Shown here in pieces: positions 24,433 through 35,846 of a stretch of 64,000 bases of DNA. The notes under the pieces are model-generated. The model had not been told where the DNA came from. It saw only the letters and a list, made by a program, of their open reading frames with translations, and searched no databases. A program made the position numbers and the translations under genes. Origin of the DNA: Thuidium tamariscinum (taxonomy: Eukaryota; Streptophyta; Bryopsida; Hypnales; Thuidiaceae); NCBI GenBank assembly GCA_947034885.2, contig OX344750.2, positions 2,046,001 through 2,110,000 of the forward strand, in the 5' to 3' direction. The stretch's first letter is position 1. Every line of letters starts with the position of its first letter.

Positions 24433-25079
24433 TTAACCCCAGGATGACCTTAAGGACAGAATCTAACCTCAAGCATTTTTAGAAGCTAAATAAAACCTAT
24501 TCAAGTTATTATTTTTAGAAGTTTATATTTTTGGAAGATTCATTTATAAGTCTAATTTTAGCATCAAAAATCTGATTTTGAAAGTGAATGATCATGATTT
24601 TTTTATTCAAGATTTTGTGCAAGGGGGTCCATTGCAATCTTGACTTTTTGTAGTGTTGAGGGCTCTTGGAAATGAGTCTCAAATACACTAAATCTTGGAG
24701 AAAAAATCACATTATAAATTCATTTAAAAAAATTGTAGACTATATTTTGAGAAGCTATAAATTGATTGGGGTTGTGCATATTAGGCCATTTAACCTTGTA
24801 TTTTTTTGGTGACCAAATTTTTAGATTTGACATGTGGAAAGAGGACTTCAAATCATTTTTATAGTTTTAACACCCCCATGATCAAACATTATAATCTTTC
24901 AATCTATAATTGATATTGTTGTATTTTCTTTTCCTATGTAATCTCTAACATGTCTAGTTTGAATTTGTACGGTTACAATTAAAAAAAAATTGGTACAACT
25001 TATCAAAATGTTGACATTTTATTCAATGTAGAGTAAATTCCTTAAAGCTAAAGAAAACTCAAGGTCATTTTGGAGTTAA
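24433..25079. mobile_element. TTAA-flanked piggyBac-like MITE, family C copy 1 (647 bp)
   Basis: Begins TTAACCCC and ends GGAGTTAA. The interior is collinear, in inverted orientation, with the element at 40758-41978 once two later insertions are removed from that copy. Shared landmarks include GAGTCTCAAATACACTAAAT and CCCATGATCAAACATTATAA-type text. It is non-coding. Confidence 0.74.
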
Positions 25080-25138
25080 GGCTAGTCCAATAAAAGTTCA
25101 CAAGAAGAAAGTGAGTGTGTCAAGGTAATGTGGTACAC

Positions 25139-25437
25139 TAAGGTAGGTGGCTCGAATTCAGACCCTGTCTCTGAAAGCGATCTGATAGATTTTGCCTCTA
25201 ACATGTACCAGAAGTGTACATTTCAGGAGGGGGTCGCTTTTAGAAACCACTGTGTTTTCAACTTCAAAAATTCATAACTAATTCCATGAAGGTCCAAAAA
25301 ATATGAAACGACTTGGGTTGGATGCCAATTCCATCATTCTTCCCAGGAAAATTTACTGAAAACTGTTTAAAGTGCTTTAAGGTCTCCCAAATTGCGAATC
25401 AGCTCTTAAAGGGACGGTTTCTGAGCCACCTACCTTA
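25139..25437. mobile_element. TA-flanked AGGTAG-ended MITE, subfamily 1 (299 bp)
   Basis: Ends TA-AGGTAGGTGGCTC and GAGCCACCTACCT-TA form a perfect 13-base inverted repeat. Relatives are at 47171-47489 (inverted), 37872-38192 and, truncated, 19130-19359. The common core includes TTCATAACTAATTCCATGAA and ATATGAAACGACTTG. Confidence 0.8.
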
Positions 25438-25831
25438 TTTCATGAACAGTTGGTGTAAGGGATGCAACATGTTGTGATCACATAGGGTGCCATACTGCCA
25501 TGTGGCAAATTTGAATTTCTCTTACAAACTTTGCATTGTTCCATAAGGTAAGCTGGAAAATAATCAGCTAATCTTCCAATTGGAAAAGAGGCAACTGAGA
25601 TGGCAACACCAACATGGAACCTTCCGAGGTCAACCACGTGGATCCCTCAACATGCCCATATTATTAATTACTGTTGGTTCACTCCTACATCCAATGGCAA
25701 TGGTTCATCTTGAATGATGTAACATTCCTTTTTCACCAGCTGATTAATATTAATAGAAATGAAAAGGTTCTAGATACTGCAAGGCCATTTTCATTGTTTC
25801 TAAATAGGTGACCTATGAATAAGCTATAGAA
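25438..25831. other. Spacer without recognised gene
   Basis: A 65-codon minus-strand ORF (25637-25440) has no recognisable motif and is not called. Nothing else is seen. Confidence 0.4.
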
Positions 25832-26639
25832 TTAACCCCTAACTGCCCAGTCGGTCATATATGGTCGATCTGAAATTTCAGGCCCATTTCTGAGCGGGCA
25901 GTTAAATTGCTTTGACCATTTAAAAAAAATTTAGGCAGTTTTAAGGGTTAACTATTGGAAACTTTTATTTTTCATTAAAAAAAAATACATATTTGATTAT
26001 TGAGAGGTCTTCAAAGGCATACATGTACCAAAAGTGAAGAGTAAAGCTTACCAATTTTTCTTCATTTCCTAGCATTTAGCAATTTCACTTGATTTGAGAT
26101 CCAAGAAATTGTACATATCCATTTGCTTCAAGAATGGTTCCAATGGAAAGTGTAAAGTGTTTTTATGATATTCACCATTGAAAATTTTAACATACAACTA
26201 TTGATTTGGAGCTATTTGTAATTTCTACTTATAAAAAATAATTGCATTTCAACAATTGCAAGGTGGATTGTGTAATGAGTTTAATAGCTTTTCATGTGAA
26301 ATCAAGTTTTTCAGAAGTGCATTTTAGTGTACTAACACTCTATATAGTTGTTTATGTTACCTCCAATGCCAAAAAAAATTTATATGCAAATTTGAGAAAC
26401 ATTGTAGGTAAAGGTAACATACTAAATATAGAAAATGTACTCTTCTCTCTTTATTATCTCACAACTCCTATACAATTTTGCACTCAAAATTAGAGTACTT
26501 ACTAAAAAAAATTCTTTAAACATTTATATATTTAGCTTTTGAAAAAAAATCAACTTGCTTCATTAGAGATGACTACAAGCCAATGCACCTTTTCCATAGT
26601 CAAAACACAGTTGAAAAAGCTTCGGCATTTAGGGGTTAA
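25832..26639. mobile_element. TTAA-flanked piggyBac-like MITE, family D (808 bp), possibly compound
   Basis: Starts TTAACCCCTAACTGCC and ends GGCATTTAGGGGTTAA. The right end and adjoining interior match 39294-39700 in inverted orientation. A further AAGGGTTAA at 25943-25951 means that 25832-25951 could be a separate 120 bp element sitting at the left edge of a 692 bp one; its own ends, CCCCTAACTGCC and GGCAGTTTTAAGGG, fit this. Both readings are open. Confidence 0.65.
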
Positions 26640-27826
26640 GGCAGGGTACCCCACACACCAGACACTTTTTGCCTACTGTGCCTACATACTATAATTAGAT
26701 TGATTTATGATTTTCATGTAAAGAGGTTGCAATGCAGCAAAGAACTTGGCATTTGGATACTGTAGAAGCTTACAACCCATTTTAAAATTTTAAAATTTTG
26801 AACAAATGGACAATTTCCACAAGGGCTGGAAGAACCCGGCGAAGCAATTTTTTTTTTTTTTACTTGATTAAATTAAATTGAAGAAAGGGCCATCACATCA
26901 AGAAGAAATAGAAAACACAAAACCAAGGGAAAGGCATGAGATGAAGTGAAATTTCCCATCTTGGAACAAGCCAAACTCCAGTCCATGAGTCCATTTTGCA
27001 GGTCCTAATTCCAAATACATTAGTTTGTAAGAAAATGCTACCAAATTCCAGTCCATCTTTTTGTGGGTCCTAACTCCAAATAAACTAGTTTGTAACAAAA
27101 TGCTGTCAAACCACTTGAGGAAGAGCCCAACCTTGTTTGGAAAGAGTTCACAGAGGTCATAACATTCAGTAGCCCATAGAAGGACTGCCTTTCCCTTTGT
27201 GAAGCCCCCATCACCTAATTTCATCTGACATTTCTTGAAGTTTGCAACTTTGATTACTGAATGGTGTGAAATATTCCACACCATTTCATCCGCTAGGAGG
27301 CAATGTGACAGGTTGCTATTGAATGTTATGGTCTTACAATCCATTTTTGACTACTTAAAGAATTCAACATAGTTCCCACCTAAATTTGGCGAGAGAGAAG
27401 TTTTTCCTATGTGGAAAAATAGCTAGATTTCATTTTTTTTTTAATTTCATTTTTTTGTCCAAAAACCAAATTATCATGAACTTTTCTTGTCAAAATTTTA
27501 TGAAATCTATTCTTGATATATAGGTATGTCTAATTTCGACCACATGCTTGTTAGGAAATAGAGAGGAAATTCGTCTAATTCTGACCATAGGGTTCATCAA
27601 AAAATTTAAAGAAAAAAAGAAGTCATAATGCATCATAATGGATAAATTATTCCCTCCTCCTATACTTGAAAATAGAACAACCTAAAATTTGGAAATGATG
27701 TATGTGTCATTGGAAAGGAGTTAGCTACCTTATACAAAAATTATGAAGGGACAAAATTTGTTATGTCAAATCCATTTGGTTTAATTCTTCCACTGAGGCA
27801 CATAATTGATTTTGATTTTGGAGATG
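26640..27826. other. Spacer with a dispersed repeat
   Basis: 27155-27335 (minus strand) is the partner of the repeat at 20061-20275. The minus-strand ORF 27344-26898 spans it (148 codons), but the homologous block elsewhere is not part of a matching ORF, so I do not call a gene. Confidence 0.45.
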
Positions 27827-28895
27827 TAAGAGCATCCCCATGGGGTTGCGGATGAGAGAGGTGTAGCCAGAGGATGCTTGGCGTGCTAAAGTTTGTGGTC
27901 GGCCATTACATAGTTTTTGTGGCCAATAGGAAGACAATGAGATTACATGACAAAAGGAGATGGGCACATCCTTCAAAAATGTTAGTGTGCCACATTTATA
28001 CAACAATGTCATTCAACACCCTAGTGTCTATGTCATTTGTGGAGACAAGTCTCAAAGTTTGGGTTGTGCATCTTGAGAAGTGTGTTCTCTAATATACCGT
28101 ACTGGAAGATGGCTTCACCATTTGCTTGTGTCCCCACCATTTTTGGTCATGCTTGGCCACTTTGGGGAGGGGTATTAAACCCGTTCCACGAAGTAGAACG
28201 AGCAGGTTAGATTTACCCTAGGGTAAATGTTGAATTTTTTAATTTTTTTAATTTTTAATTTTTTTTCAAATCCAAAATTTATATTTGCAATCAAAGACCC
28301 CAATCAGTTGAAAGGGGTCTAGAACATATCCAAAATCACAACACAAATGAGGGGCATTTTTACTTTTACCCCTAGATAACATCAATTTTACCTTGCTCAA
28401 CCCATAAGAGGATTTTTTTTAGGGCTCTGAGAGACCGTTTTAGCCCTATTTCCTAGTCTGTGAACCAATCAAATTAAATAATAATTTAAAAATAATTAAA
28501 TATGATTAAATATGATTTAATTATTAATTAATTATTTAATTTAAAAAATAATTAAAAAAATATTATTTAAATATTGATATCTGATGTGGCAGTCTCTTGA
28601 ACACATCAGATTGCCTCTATGGCAGCTTTCAGCCAATTCCCACAGTCCAGGAACTCGTGGTCTTCTACACCAGCTGAAAATCCTCCTGCCTTTCTGCCTT
28701 TCTTGGCCTGCCAGTGCCTACCTAGGGCAAGCTTGGTGTCCGGGCATAGCATTGCCTGACTATGCAAAGCTCCCTGAGTATGCTCGAAGAGAGTGAAGAA
28801 GGCTGTTTAGGGTAGTGGCATATTCTAGATTGTCGGGGCATTGTACAATATGTGACACTCCCTGATGCTCCCCGAGTCTCATGGGGATGCTCTAA
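27827..28895. mobile_element. Harbinger/Tourist-like element, longer copy with internal insertion
   Basis: Ends TAA-GAGCATCCCCATGGGG and CATGGGGATGCTC-TAA, with TAA on both sides. The left half (GGATGCTTGGCGTGCT, GATGGCTTCACCATTTG) and right half (CCAGTGCCTACCTAGGGC, GTCCGGGCAT) match 20765-21186. They are separated by roughly 530 bp of AT-rich foreign sequence at about 28165-28695, which the shorter copy lacks. No transposase is visible. Confidence 0.68.
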
Positions 28896-28962
28896 GACAG
28901 TGAAGAAGCTGTTTAGGGTAGTGGCATATTATAGATATGTCGGGGCATTGTACAGTAGGCCT
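28787..28962. repeat. Two-unit direct repeat across the element end
   Basis: The text AAGAAGGCTGTTTAGGGTAGTGGCATATT...GTCGGGGCATTGTACA (28795-28850) recurs at about 28900-28955 with few changes. The second unit lies outside the Harbinger-like element right end at 28895. The boundary region was therefore duplicated, or the element sits in a pre-existing repeat. Confidence 0.65.
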
Positions 28963-29308
28963 TGCTTGTCCCAATTCTAGATGCTTCTCAGTCTTGTTCT
29001 TTGGGCCTGAGAGGTGGACCTGAGTGTACCTTTTACAAAAACTTCCTTCCTGCATTGGTCATTCTTCTGCAAAATTCTCTGGGATGCACCATTATGAACA
29101 AAATATCAAGGACCGCTGAATATCCAAACAGGAGCAGTCCCAAGCAGCTTCCCATGATGCATTTGGCAAAGGCATCCCAACTCCAGCTGCTTTGGTGGGT
29201 GGGCTTGAGTCAATCCAATGAAAAGTACGCTGAATATGGGTTTTAAGGGGACCCACACTAATTAATTAACATTCCACGCTATACAAATATCTACCATTGT
29301 TGTACATT
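28963..29308. other. Spacer without recognised gene
   Basis: An ORF at 28962-29246 (94 codons) shows no recognisable domain and is not called. Confidence 0.4.
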
Positions 29309-30610
29309 GGGGTACCATTCAAAATGGCGTTTTTGCATTCACGAGGAGGGAAATTTCACATCTGTCAACTTTGACAGCCTCTTGAGGACTGAAAAAATGA
29401 TCTTTGACCATAAAATTTTGGGGAAAACACCATCTTTATGTCAATTACAATTTGACTACTACCAACTTTGACACTCCCAAGGACGGAAATTTTTTCTTTT
29501 TGCATGAAATTTTTGGCATAAGACCATCTATATGTTGATTATATGTGTGAAAGTTTCAAGTCCAAAAGATCCAGATAAAAAAAGATATTTGAAATCTACC
29601 AACATGAGCCATTGTAAGAGACAATTTCACTAGTGCCAACTTTGACACCCTCCCAAGGGTTGAAAAATTGGTCTTTTACCATGAAGTTTTTTCAACAAGA
29701 TCATCTGTATGTAAATTACATATGTGCCAAGTTTCAAGTTCAAGAGATTTTTCTAACAAAAAGATATTGAAAATCTACCTACATATGCAGTTCTAAGAAT
29801 GAATTTTTTAACCCTTAGTATAGTGTCATTTTGTAGGTCAAAGTTTGACATAACTATAAAAAAATTATTCTCACAGCTACTCATATTGGGAGTTTTTGAA
29901 TATCTTTTTTGGATGAACATTTGAATCTAAGATATAGTATGAATCTAACCAACATAAAGATGACCTCATGAAAAAAATTCATGGTAAATAAAATAAAAAA
30001 CCTTGGGAGGATGTCAAAGTTGGCAATAGTGAATTATTTTTCTACAACTACACATGTTGGAAGATTTCCAATATCTTTTGTTGGAGAAGATATTGGACTT
30101 GAAACTTGGCACATATGTAATTTACATAGAGATGATCTTGTTGAAAAAACTTCATGGTAAAATAACAAATTTTTAGCCCTTGGAAGGGTATCAAAGTTAG
30201 AACTAGTGAAATTGTCTCTTACAATGGCTCATGTTGGTGGATTTCAAATATCTTTTTTTGTATGGATCTTTTGGACTTGAAACTATTGCACATATAGTCA
30301 ACATATAGACAGTCTTATGCTAAAAATTTCATGCAAAAAGAAAAAAATTCAGTCCTTGGAAGGGTGTTAAAGTTGGTAGTAGTGAAATTTTTCTCAAAAC
30401 TATACATGTTGGTAGATTTCAAATATCTTTTTTTTTGTAAATCTTTTGGCCTTGAAATTTGGCACAAAAATAATTGACATTAATATGGTGTTGTGACAAA
30501 AATTTCATGGTCAAAGATCAATGTTTTAGCCCTTGGGAGGCTATCAAAGTGGGCAAATGTGAAATTTCTCTCCATGCAAATGCAAAAACGCCATTTTGAA
30601 TGGTATCCCC
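29309..30610. mobile_element. MULE-like fold-back element with long modular inverted arms (1,302 bp)
   Basis: The ends GGGGTACCATTCAAAATGG and CCATTTTGAATGGTATCCCC are inverted repeats, flanked by 9 bp copies TTGTACATT (29300-29308) and TTATACATT (30611-30619), 8 of 9 identical. A 9 bp duplication, G-starting ends and very long inverted arms fit Mutator-like elements. The arms (about 29309-29830 and 30000-30610) are built of modules of about 180 bp. Each module has a CCAACTTTGACACCCTCC-type box (inverse AAGTTGG/CTTTGATA on the right), a CATGAAATTTTT box and an AAAGATATTTGAAATCTACC box. No transposase ORF is present. Confidence 0.72.
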
Positions 30611-30860
30611 TTATACATTAATATTTATTAAAGTATCCAAGGTTGTCCATCATGTTTCAAAAATCTCCAATATTTATGATAAGTAAATTAAATTGTTTGG
30701 TCCCTTTAATATCCCTATTCATTGTAGAAGTACTAGTAATTAATCATTCAAACTATTTTCGAGGACATTAGTGGTGAGTAAAAGCTAGTGGAAATTTTCT
30801 ACTTGCAAGAAGATAGGAAATATGAGGATTGCAAATTTTCCAAAATTTTACTCTCAAAAT

Positions 30861-31435
30861 TACTCCCTCCGTTCCAAAATGATCTTCTTGTTGGCCTTAA
30901 TTTTTTGTCCCAAAATGATCTTCTTGTTGCCTTTTGTGATATGAAAATTTGTCCAATTTGGATTTTAATTCTTGTCCAAGAGTAGCAAAACAACTTTAAG
31001 CAATAATTTCCCTTCCATTCATAAAATCATCAATCAAAAGACAAAAAAAATGACTAAAGGGGTTAATCAACACTTTTTGTTTGTATTTTTTGCATCTCTT
31101 TGAGTGTTGCCTACTTGAAGGAGGTGAAGCTTTGGTAGGTGGAACAAAGGTTCACACATGGTCTTCGGCCTATACTAATCAATCACCCACAAATAACAAC
31201 CTCAAATTCAAAATTTAAGTGCCTACTAGTGCTTTTTGAAAATGCCTCCAAAATTCTACTTTTTTATATTCTAAAATTATACTTTGGAAAAGGTTTTTAA
31301 AACTCAAAGTTTCAAAGATACTAAGAGTGAACCAAGCTTTGCTTACAAATCCAAAGGGGACTTTAAAATGTTATTTTTGGCCTTAATCCATAATATTTTG
31401 TTAAATAGGAAGATCATTTTGGGACGGAGGTAGTA
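30861..31435. mobile_element. Stowaway-like MITE (575 bp)
   Basis: Ends TA-CTCCCTCCGTTCCAAAATG and CATTTTGGGACGGAGGTAG-TA. CTCCCTCCGT is the Stowaway terminal signature, and TA flanks are the expected Tc1/mariner duplication. A second internal copy of the CCAAAATGATCTTCTTG motif follows the left end. Non-coding. Confidence 0.8.
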
Positions 31436-32059
31436 AAAATAACTATAGATTTTGGGAGTTTGAAAGTATTAAATATAATTAATCAATATCTTCAATCTTC
31501 CAATTCCTATCATTCAAGAATTACTTCCTCCCTCACTACTTCAAGACATCCATCATAATCTTATTTGTCATTCAAAATAATCTATTCAACAAAGTCTATT
31601 ACAGCCTAGTTGTTTGTTTTTCTTAAATAGTCACTTCAATCAATAGTAACATTATTTCATCAGTTTTTTTGGTATAACTACATTGTATACAAGTTATAAA
31701 ACCAAAAGTTAGATAGTAAAAGTAATTAGAAGTTTGAATTGGAAGGAACCAATTAGTACAAAAATGTTTTCTAAGTATACTACAAGAGATGTGGGTATTT
31801 TGAGTAGAGAAAATAAGTAAGAAATTGCTGAAAAGACCTTAGTATTCCTAAAAGGCCATGCTATGAAGTAGAGAAAGGTACATTGAGTAGCGGATTGCTG
31901 GTCAGTCAAGGGAACCGAGTTTTATCAATCGTCCCTGACTGAACAAGCACTTTCAGTGAGTGGTTCTCTACATATCTTACGGTGATGCTACAGTAATACC
32001 TCACAAAAGGAACATTTGCCATATGAGATCTTCCTTTTCGTAAGATATGAGATCTTTGT
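31436..32059. other. AT-rich spacer before a GC-richer region
   Basis: No gene recognised. A repeated ATGAGATCTT motif occurs near 32023 and 32047. Confidence 0.4.
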
Positions 32060-34089
32060 TTTAATAGATTTCTGTGCATGCGACGATTCTTTCTCCTTCT
32101 TCTCGACGACCTGCCGAGGCTTCTAAGCTACATTTGCGGCTGCGGTAGCGTGTGGTCATTGAGGTTTTGTGTGATGGTTGGAGATCTCACTCTTGTGATT
32201 CTACAAATCGAGCTTCTCCTTTCAAGTTTCGGTGCAGTATCGCGCATGATCCACGCTTTCTATGCTCTCTATTGAGGTTAATTGCACTTTTCCTTGGTGA
32301 GAATCGCTCTGTTCTCTCATGCCTTTTAAGTATTTCATTTGAGTGAATTTAGCACGCGCTATGTTCTAATTCTTAGTATTCACATCGATTGTTGGGTAAA
32401 ATTTCAATTGATACTGATCTGGTGTTTGCTGGTTTTCTTTGAAGGGTGCGTTTGTTGCCAATAAGAGGGTGTTGCTGGAACGCAAGGAGGTGCTGGACGT
32501 TTCTGTTGAATTGCTGGAGCGATTTGAAGCCCACCTAATTGCTTGAGGTTGCAATTTGCAGCTGACCTTAAGAATGACCTTGAGTTCTCTAAACCCAGCC
32601 GCAGTTTGCAATTGACCACACACATAATCACTAATCTCGATTCGGCATCAAATTTTTCACTTCGACTTCACATTGCGGATGTGCATCCTTATGATGTAAT
32701 TTCTTGTGAAGGAGAAGGGCATCAACGCCGTTGCCAGAGCGGGGTTTGCAGCTATGGAGCTTGCAGTGCTGGACTTGGGATCACTGTACCTTAGGCAGGG
32801 TTTGCTAGCTCTAACCAAGAGCCTCTTGTTGTATGCATTGTCATCTTTCTTTCTTTGCAGGAGTAGATGCACCTTTGACCAGTATGTGAGGTAAATATGA
32901 AAACAATTCCCGGTTTTCCCTCCAATCACCCTCTCTGCTCTTCGGTTACAAGCTCCATCAGGGGCAGTTGCACATCCATGTCGCCATGGCTTTGGATTCT
33001 GATTACTAAGGAGTTTAAAAAATACATAACTTGCTCGTCTTTGATTTTCTCCAGGAATTTTGCATCGTAAGCCCTATCTGCTTATTGAGTAGACAAGTGA
33101 ATGGAACTAGTGACTGAGTGCAAGAAGGGGAATCGATCGGGAGGGATGAGATTAGGGTTTGGGAGGAGAGAGAGGACTAGAGGAATGCGTTGTGAAGGAG
33201 ACTGAGAAGAGGATGAAGGAGGATGGCGAGATTGCAAGTGATGGCCTGCATTCCTCTAAGTGCCTCCGCCTCTCCATTCTTCGATCTCAGAACAAGGGGG
33301 GTTCTCGTATTCGCTCGGATTCAGCTGGTCTGTCCTCCCTCGGCACTTCAACGTCTTCAGCTGTTGTGAATTTACCTTCAGTAGTGTGCAAGTGGGAGTC
33401 AACGTCAATGTCAGGGAGTCTAGCAGCATTGAAGCATGTACACCTCTAATCTTGAGTTCCGTGACTTTGGCTGACCTGAAATCGGTTCGAGGTTGGTCTC
33501 GAAAAAATTTAATTGAAAAATAATTAGCATATTTATTGCATCGGAAATCCAGGTCCGTTAGGATGCAAGCATGTGGAATTGAGGGGAAATAAGCTTTCAT
33601 GGCTGAGCATTTTCGTCTGGATTGGAATGAATGTGTGACTATTGGATATTTTAGTATGATTTTAGATGTTTTCTGCGGTTAGAAACAGTGAAGTTGTCCT
33701 TGTTTTCATTGCTGATTAAGGCATCCCTTTTGGGCGCGAAAACGAGAATTAGAATAGACTATTCTAATTATTCGATAGTTCTCAAGGTTGTGCGCTTGCT
33801 GGACCTGTATGAGAGCTACTCCGAATTGAAATCATCACTAAGCATGTGCTAACGCCATTCTAGAGGTTGACTCGACTAATTATGAAGACTCAAAGGAACC
33901 TCATACACATGCTACGGAAGAGATTATTGACATGATTTGGTTAATGTGTAGAGCCAACATCACTAAATGATTACTCTTGCAGACATGCCCTACAAAATGC
34001 CTCGGGCGGGCGAGGAGTCTGTAACTTAGCGGGGGCATCTGGACTCATCTTCCTTCCCCATCTTCTCCCGCTAGAGTGAAATGAAGACT
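32060..34089 (+). other. GC-richer, probably transcribed region upstream of the uL13 copies; product not recognised
   Basis: Base composition departs from the spacers (CTCCTTCTTCTCGACGACC near 32090), and several medium ORFs occur: 32078-32275, 32706-32894 and 33159-33449. The pieces read, for example, VKEKGINAVARAGFAAMELA (near 32703) and FVANKRVLLERKEVL (near 32449). I recognise none of these and cannot connect them with convincing splice sites. I looked specifically for the missing first exon of uL13 here and did not find it. It may be the promoter, leader or remains of a neighbouring gene. Confidence 0.3.
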
Positions 34090-34368
34090 AGTGATGGACA
34101 TGGGGTACATCTGGTTTTATTTCTATTCCGGGTGAGATCTCTTCCTAGCGGGCGGTTGTCTGAAGTCTTGGAGATTTTGTATTTGAGATTACTCAAAATG
34201 CTGTCAAATGATTTGTAGGAATTGGAGGAGAAGCGTAAAGCCAAGTCTAAGGTCTTTTATGAGCGCAAGAAGCAGCTCATTCAGCTTTGTTTGAAGGCCA
34301 CGAAGCGTATCGAGGAGCAGCTCAGTTCTCTACAAGAGACTTTGTTACGCATTACTTACACTTCTTAG
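34090..34368 (+). pseudogene. RPL13A: Partial ribosomal protein uL13 (RPL13a): last intron and last exon only
   Basis: The last exon (34219-34368, TAG stop) encodes 49 residues beginning ELEEKRKAKSKVFYERKKQL, the C-terminal helix of cytosolic 60S protein uL13. It is preceded by an intron end (TTTGTAG). The preceding 120 bp are nearly identical to the intron at 35592-35711 of the copy just downstream. No upstream exons belonging to this copy are visible in 32-34 kb. It therefore looks like the surviving tail of a tandem duplicate. The C-terminus after KATKR differs from the usual plant ending. Confidence 0.75.
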
Positions 34369-34694
34369 GTTCTTCAGAACTAGATTTTGTTGACCGGCCT
34401 CGGTTTATTCATTCTACAGGATACATTGCTTGGGAAATGACAAATGGGGTTCTCTCACTGATGTAAATGTTTATTTATCCCTTGCATCCCAAGTCAAAAT
34501 TCTCTTCTGGTTCAAAGTTATTGATTGAATTGGTTATGCTGCTTACAGCGATTGAGGATGTCGATTAGGTCAATTGAGGGATTTTAGGTATTTTGTTGTG
34601 CCTGGATTGCGCTTTTGTGTGCTATGTTTTAAGTTACTGAAGTTCTAATTGAATGATGTGATGTGATGTGTTGTGCTGATTTTTAATACAACAG

Positions 34695-35846
34695 GTGGTA
34701 GTCCGATGTGAGGAGATTTGCCTTTCCGGCGGACTTGTCCGACAGAAAATGAAATATTTGCGGTTTTTGAGGAAAAGAATGAACACCAAACCTAGCAAGG
34801 GTTTGATCCACTTCTGTGCACCTGCTCGCATTCTTTGGAGGACCATTCGTGGGTAAGACACTCTCCTTATATAACACCAACCTGTTTGGATGAATTTCTA
34901 TTATATTGTTCGTACAACATCTCTCGTTTAGGGTTTTAGGTGCTAGCATTTGGGGTCATCGAGAGACCTGAATTGAATTTTAGATGATTAACCTTGAATT
35001 TTTTTGACCCCTTATTAGTTACCGATTAATTAGAAGCATGCGGCGCTTATTGTGTCCTGCCGAGTTGAAACTTAAATGGATTACAGAACAAACTTGAATG
35101 CAAGTTCCTTTTTGCAGAATGATCCCACACAAGACCAAGAGAGGAGCTGCTGCATTTGAGCGCTTGAAGGCGTTCGAGGGTATACCTGCACCTTATAACA
35201 AGATTAAGAGGATGGTGATTCCTGATGCTCTCAAGTATGTCCTCATTCTCTTTATCTACTAAGCTCAATGCAGGTTGTATTGTGACCGGACATTTTTTTC
35301 TAGACAAAAGATGATGATGCGAATCGGAAGCTGAGTTGTGTGTCCTTGCTAAGCCCTGAACCCCAAATCTCTTTCATTAAGAACCTCTTTACCTTATTGT
35401 ATGCAGGGTCTTGAGGTTGCAACCTGGACACAAGTTCTGCTTGTTGGGTCGCTTATCCGAGGAGGTTGGATGGCACCATTATGACACTATCAAGGTGTGG
35501 ATTCCTCTCTTGGTTCTATTCGACCTCATTGGTCATAAAAGTGGCTTTCATGTTTCACAACATTCTTAAGATTAGATTTTCTTTGTACCTGCGATGGGTA
35601 CATCTGGTTTTATTTCTATTCCGGGTGAGATCTCTTCCTAGCGGGCGGTTGTCTGAAGTCCTGGAGATTTTGTATTTGAGATTACTCAAAGTGCTGTCAA
35701 ATGATTTGTAGGAATTGGAGGAGAAGCGTAAAGCCAAGTCTAAGGTCTTTTATGAGTGCAAGAAGCAGCTCATTCAGCTTCATCTGAAGGCCACGAGCAC
35801 AGATGTAGAGTTTTTCATAGATTTAAATTTTTTCTTAGATTTCTGA
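34695..35846 (+). pseudogene. RPL13A: Ribosomal protein uL13 (RPL13a), lacking first exon and with replaced C-terminus
   Basis: Four exons join in frame: 34695-34852, 35118-35234, 35407-35494 and 35712-35846. All introns are GT-AG (265, 172 and 217 bp). They encode [25 protein letters not shown], then [21 protein letters not shown] and RMVIPDALK, then [20 protein letters not shown], then ELEEKRKAKSKVFY. This is uL13 from about residue 37 of about 206. The exon coding the N-terminal MVSG...ARHHMLGRLA block is absent from the 326 bp between this and the upstream partial copy. After KAT at 35795 the sequence runs into an AT-rich minisatellite, giving 16 unrelated residues before TGA. Both ends are therefore broken while the middle is open and well conserved, suggesting recent loss. 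An unusually distant first exon cannot be excluded. Confidence 0.78.

Noticed and set aside
26898..27344. 148-codon minus-strand ORF as a gene
   Set aside because: Part of it is a dispersed repeat whose other copy (20061-20275) has different surroundings; no conserved domain and low-complexity ends.
29309..30610. LTR retrotransposon
   Set aside because: The repeats are inverted, not direct, and the flanking duplication is 9 bp; no TG...CA ends, primer-binding site or reverse transcriptase frame.
32078..33600. A definite protein-coding gene upstream of the uL13 copies
   Set aside because: Composition suggests transcription, but I could neither recognise a product nor link ORFs by consistent splice sites; kept only as a low-confidence region.
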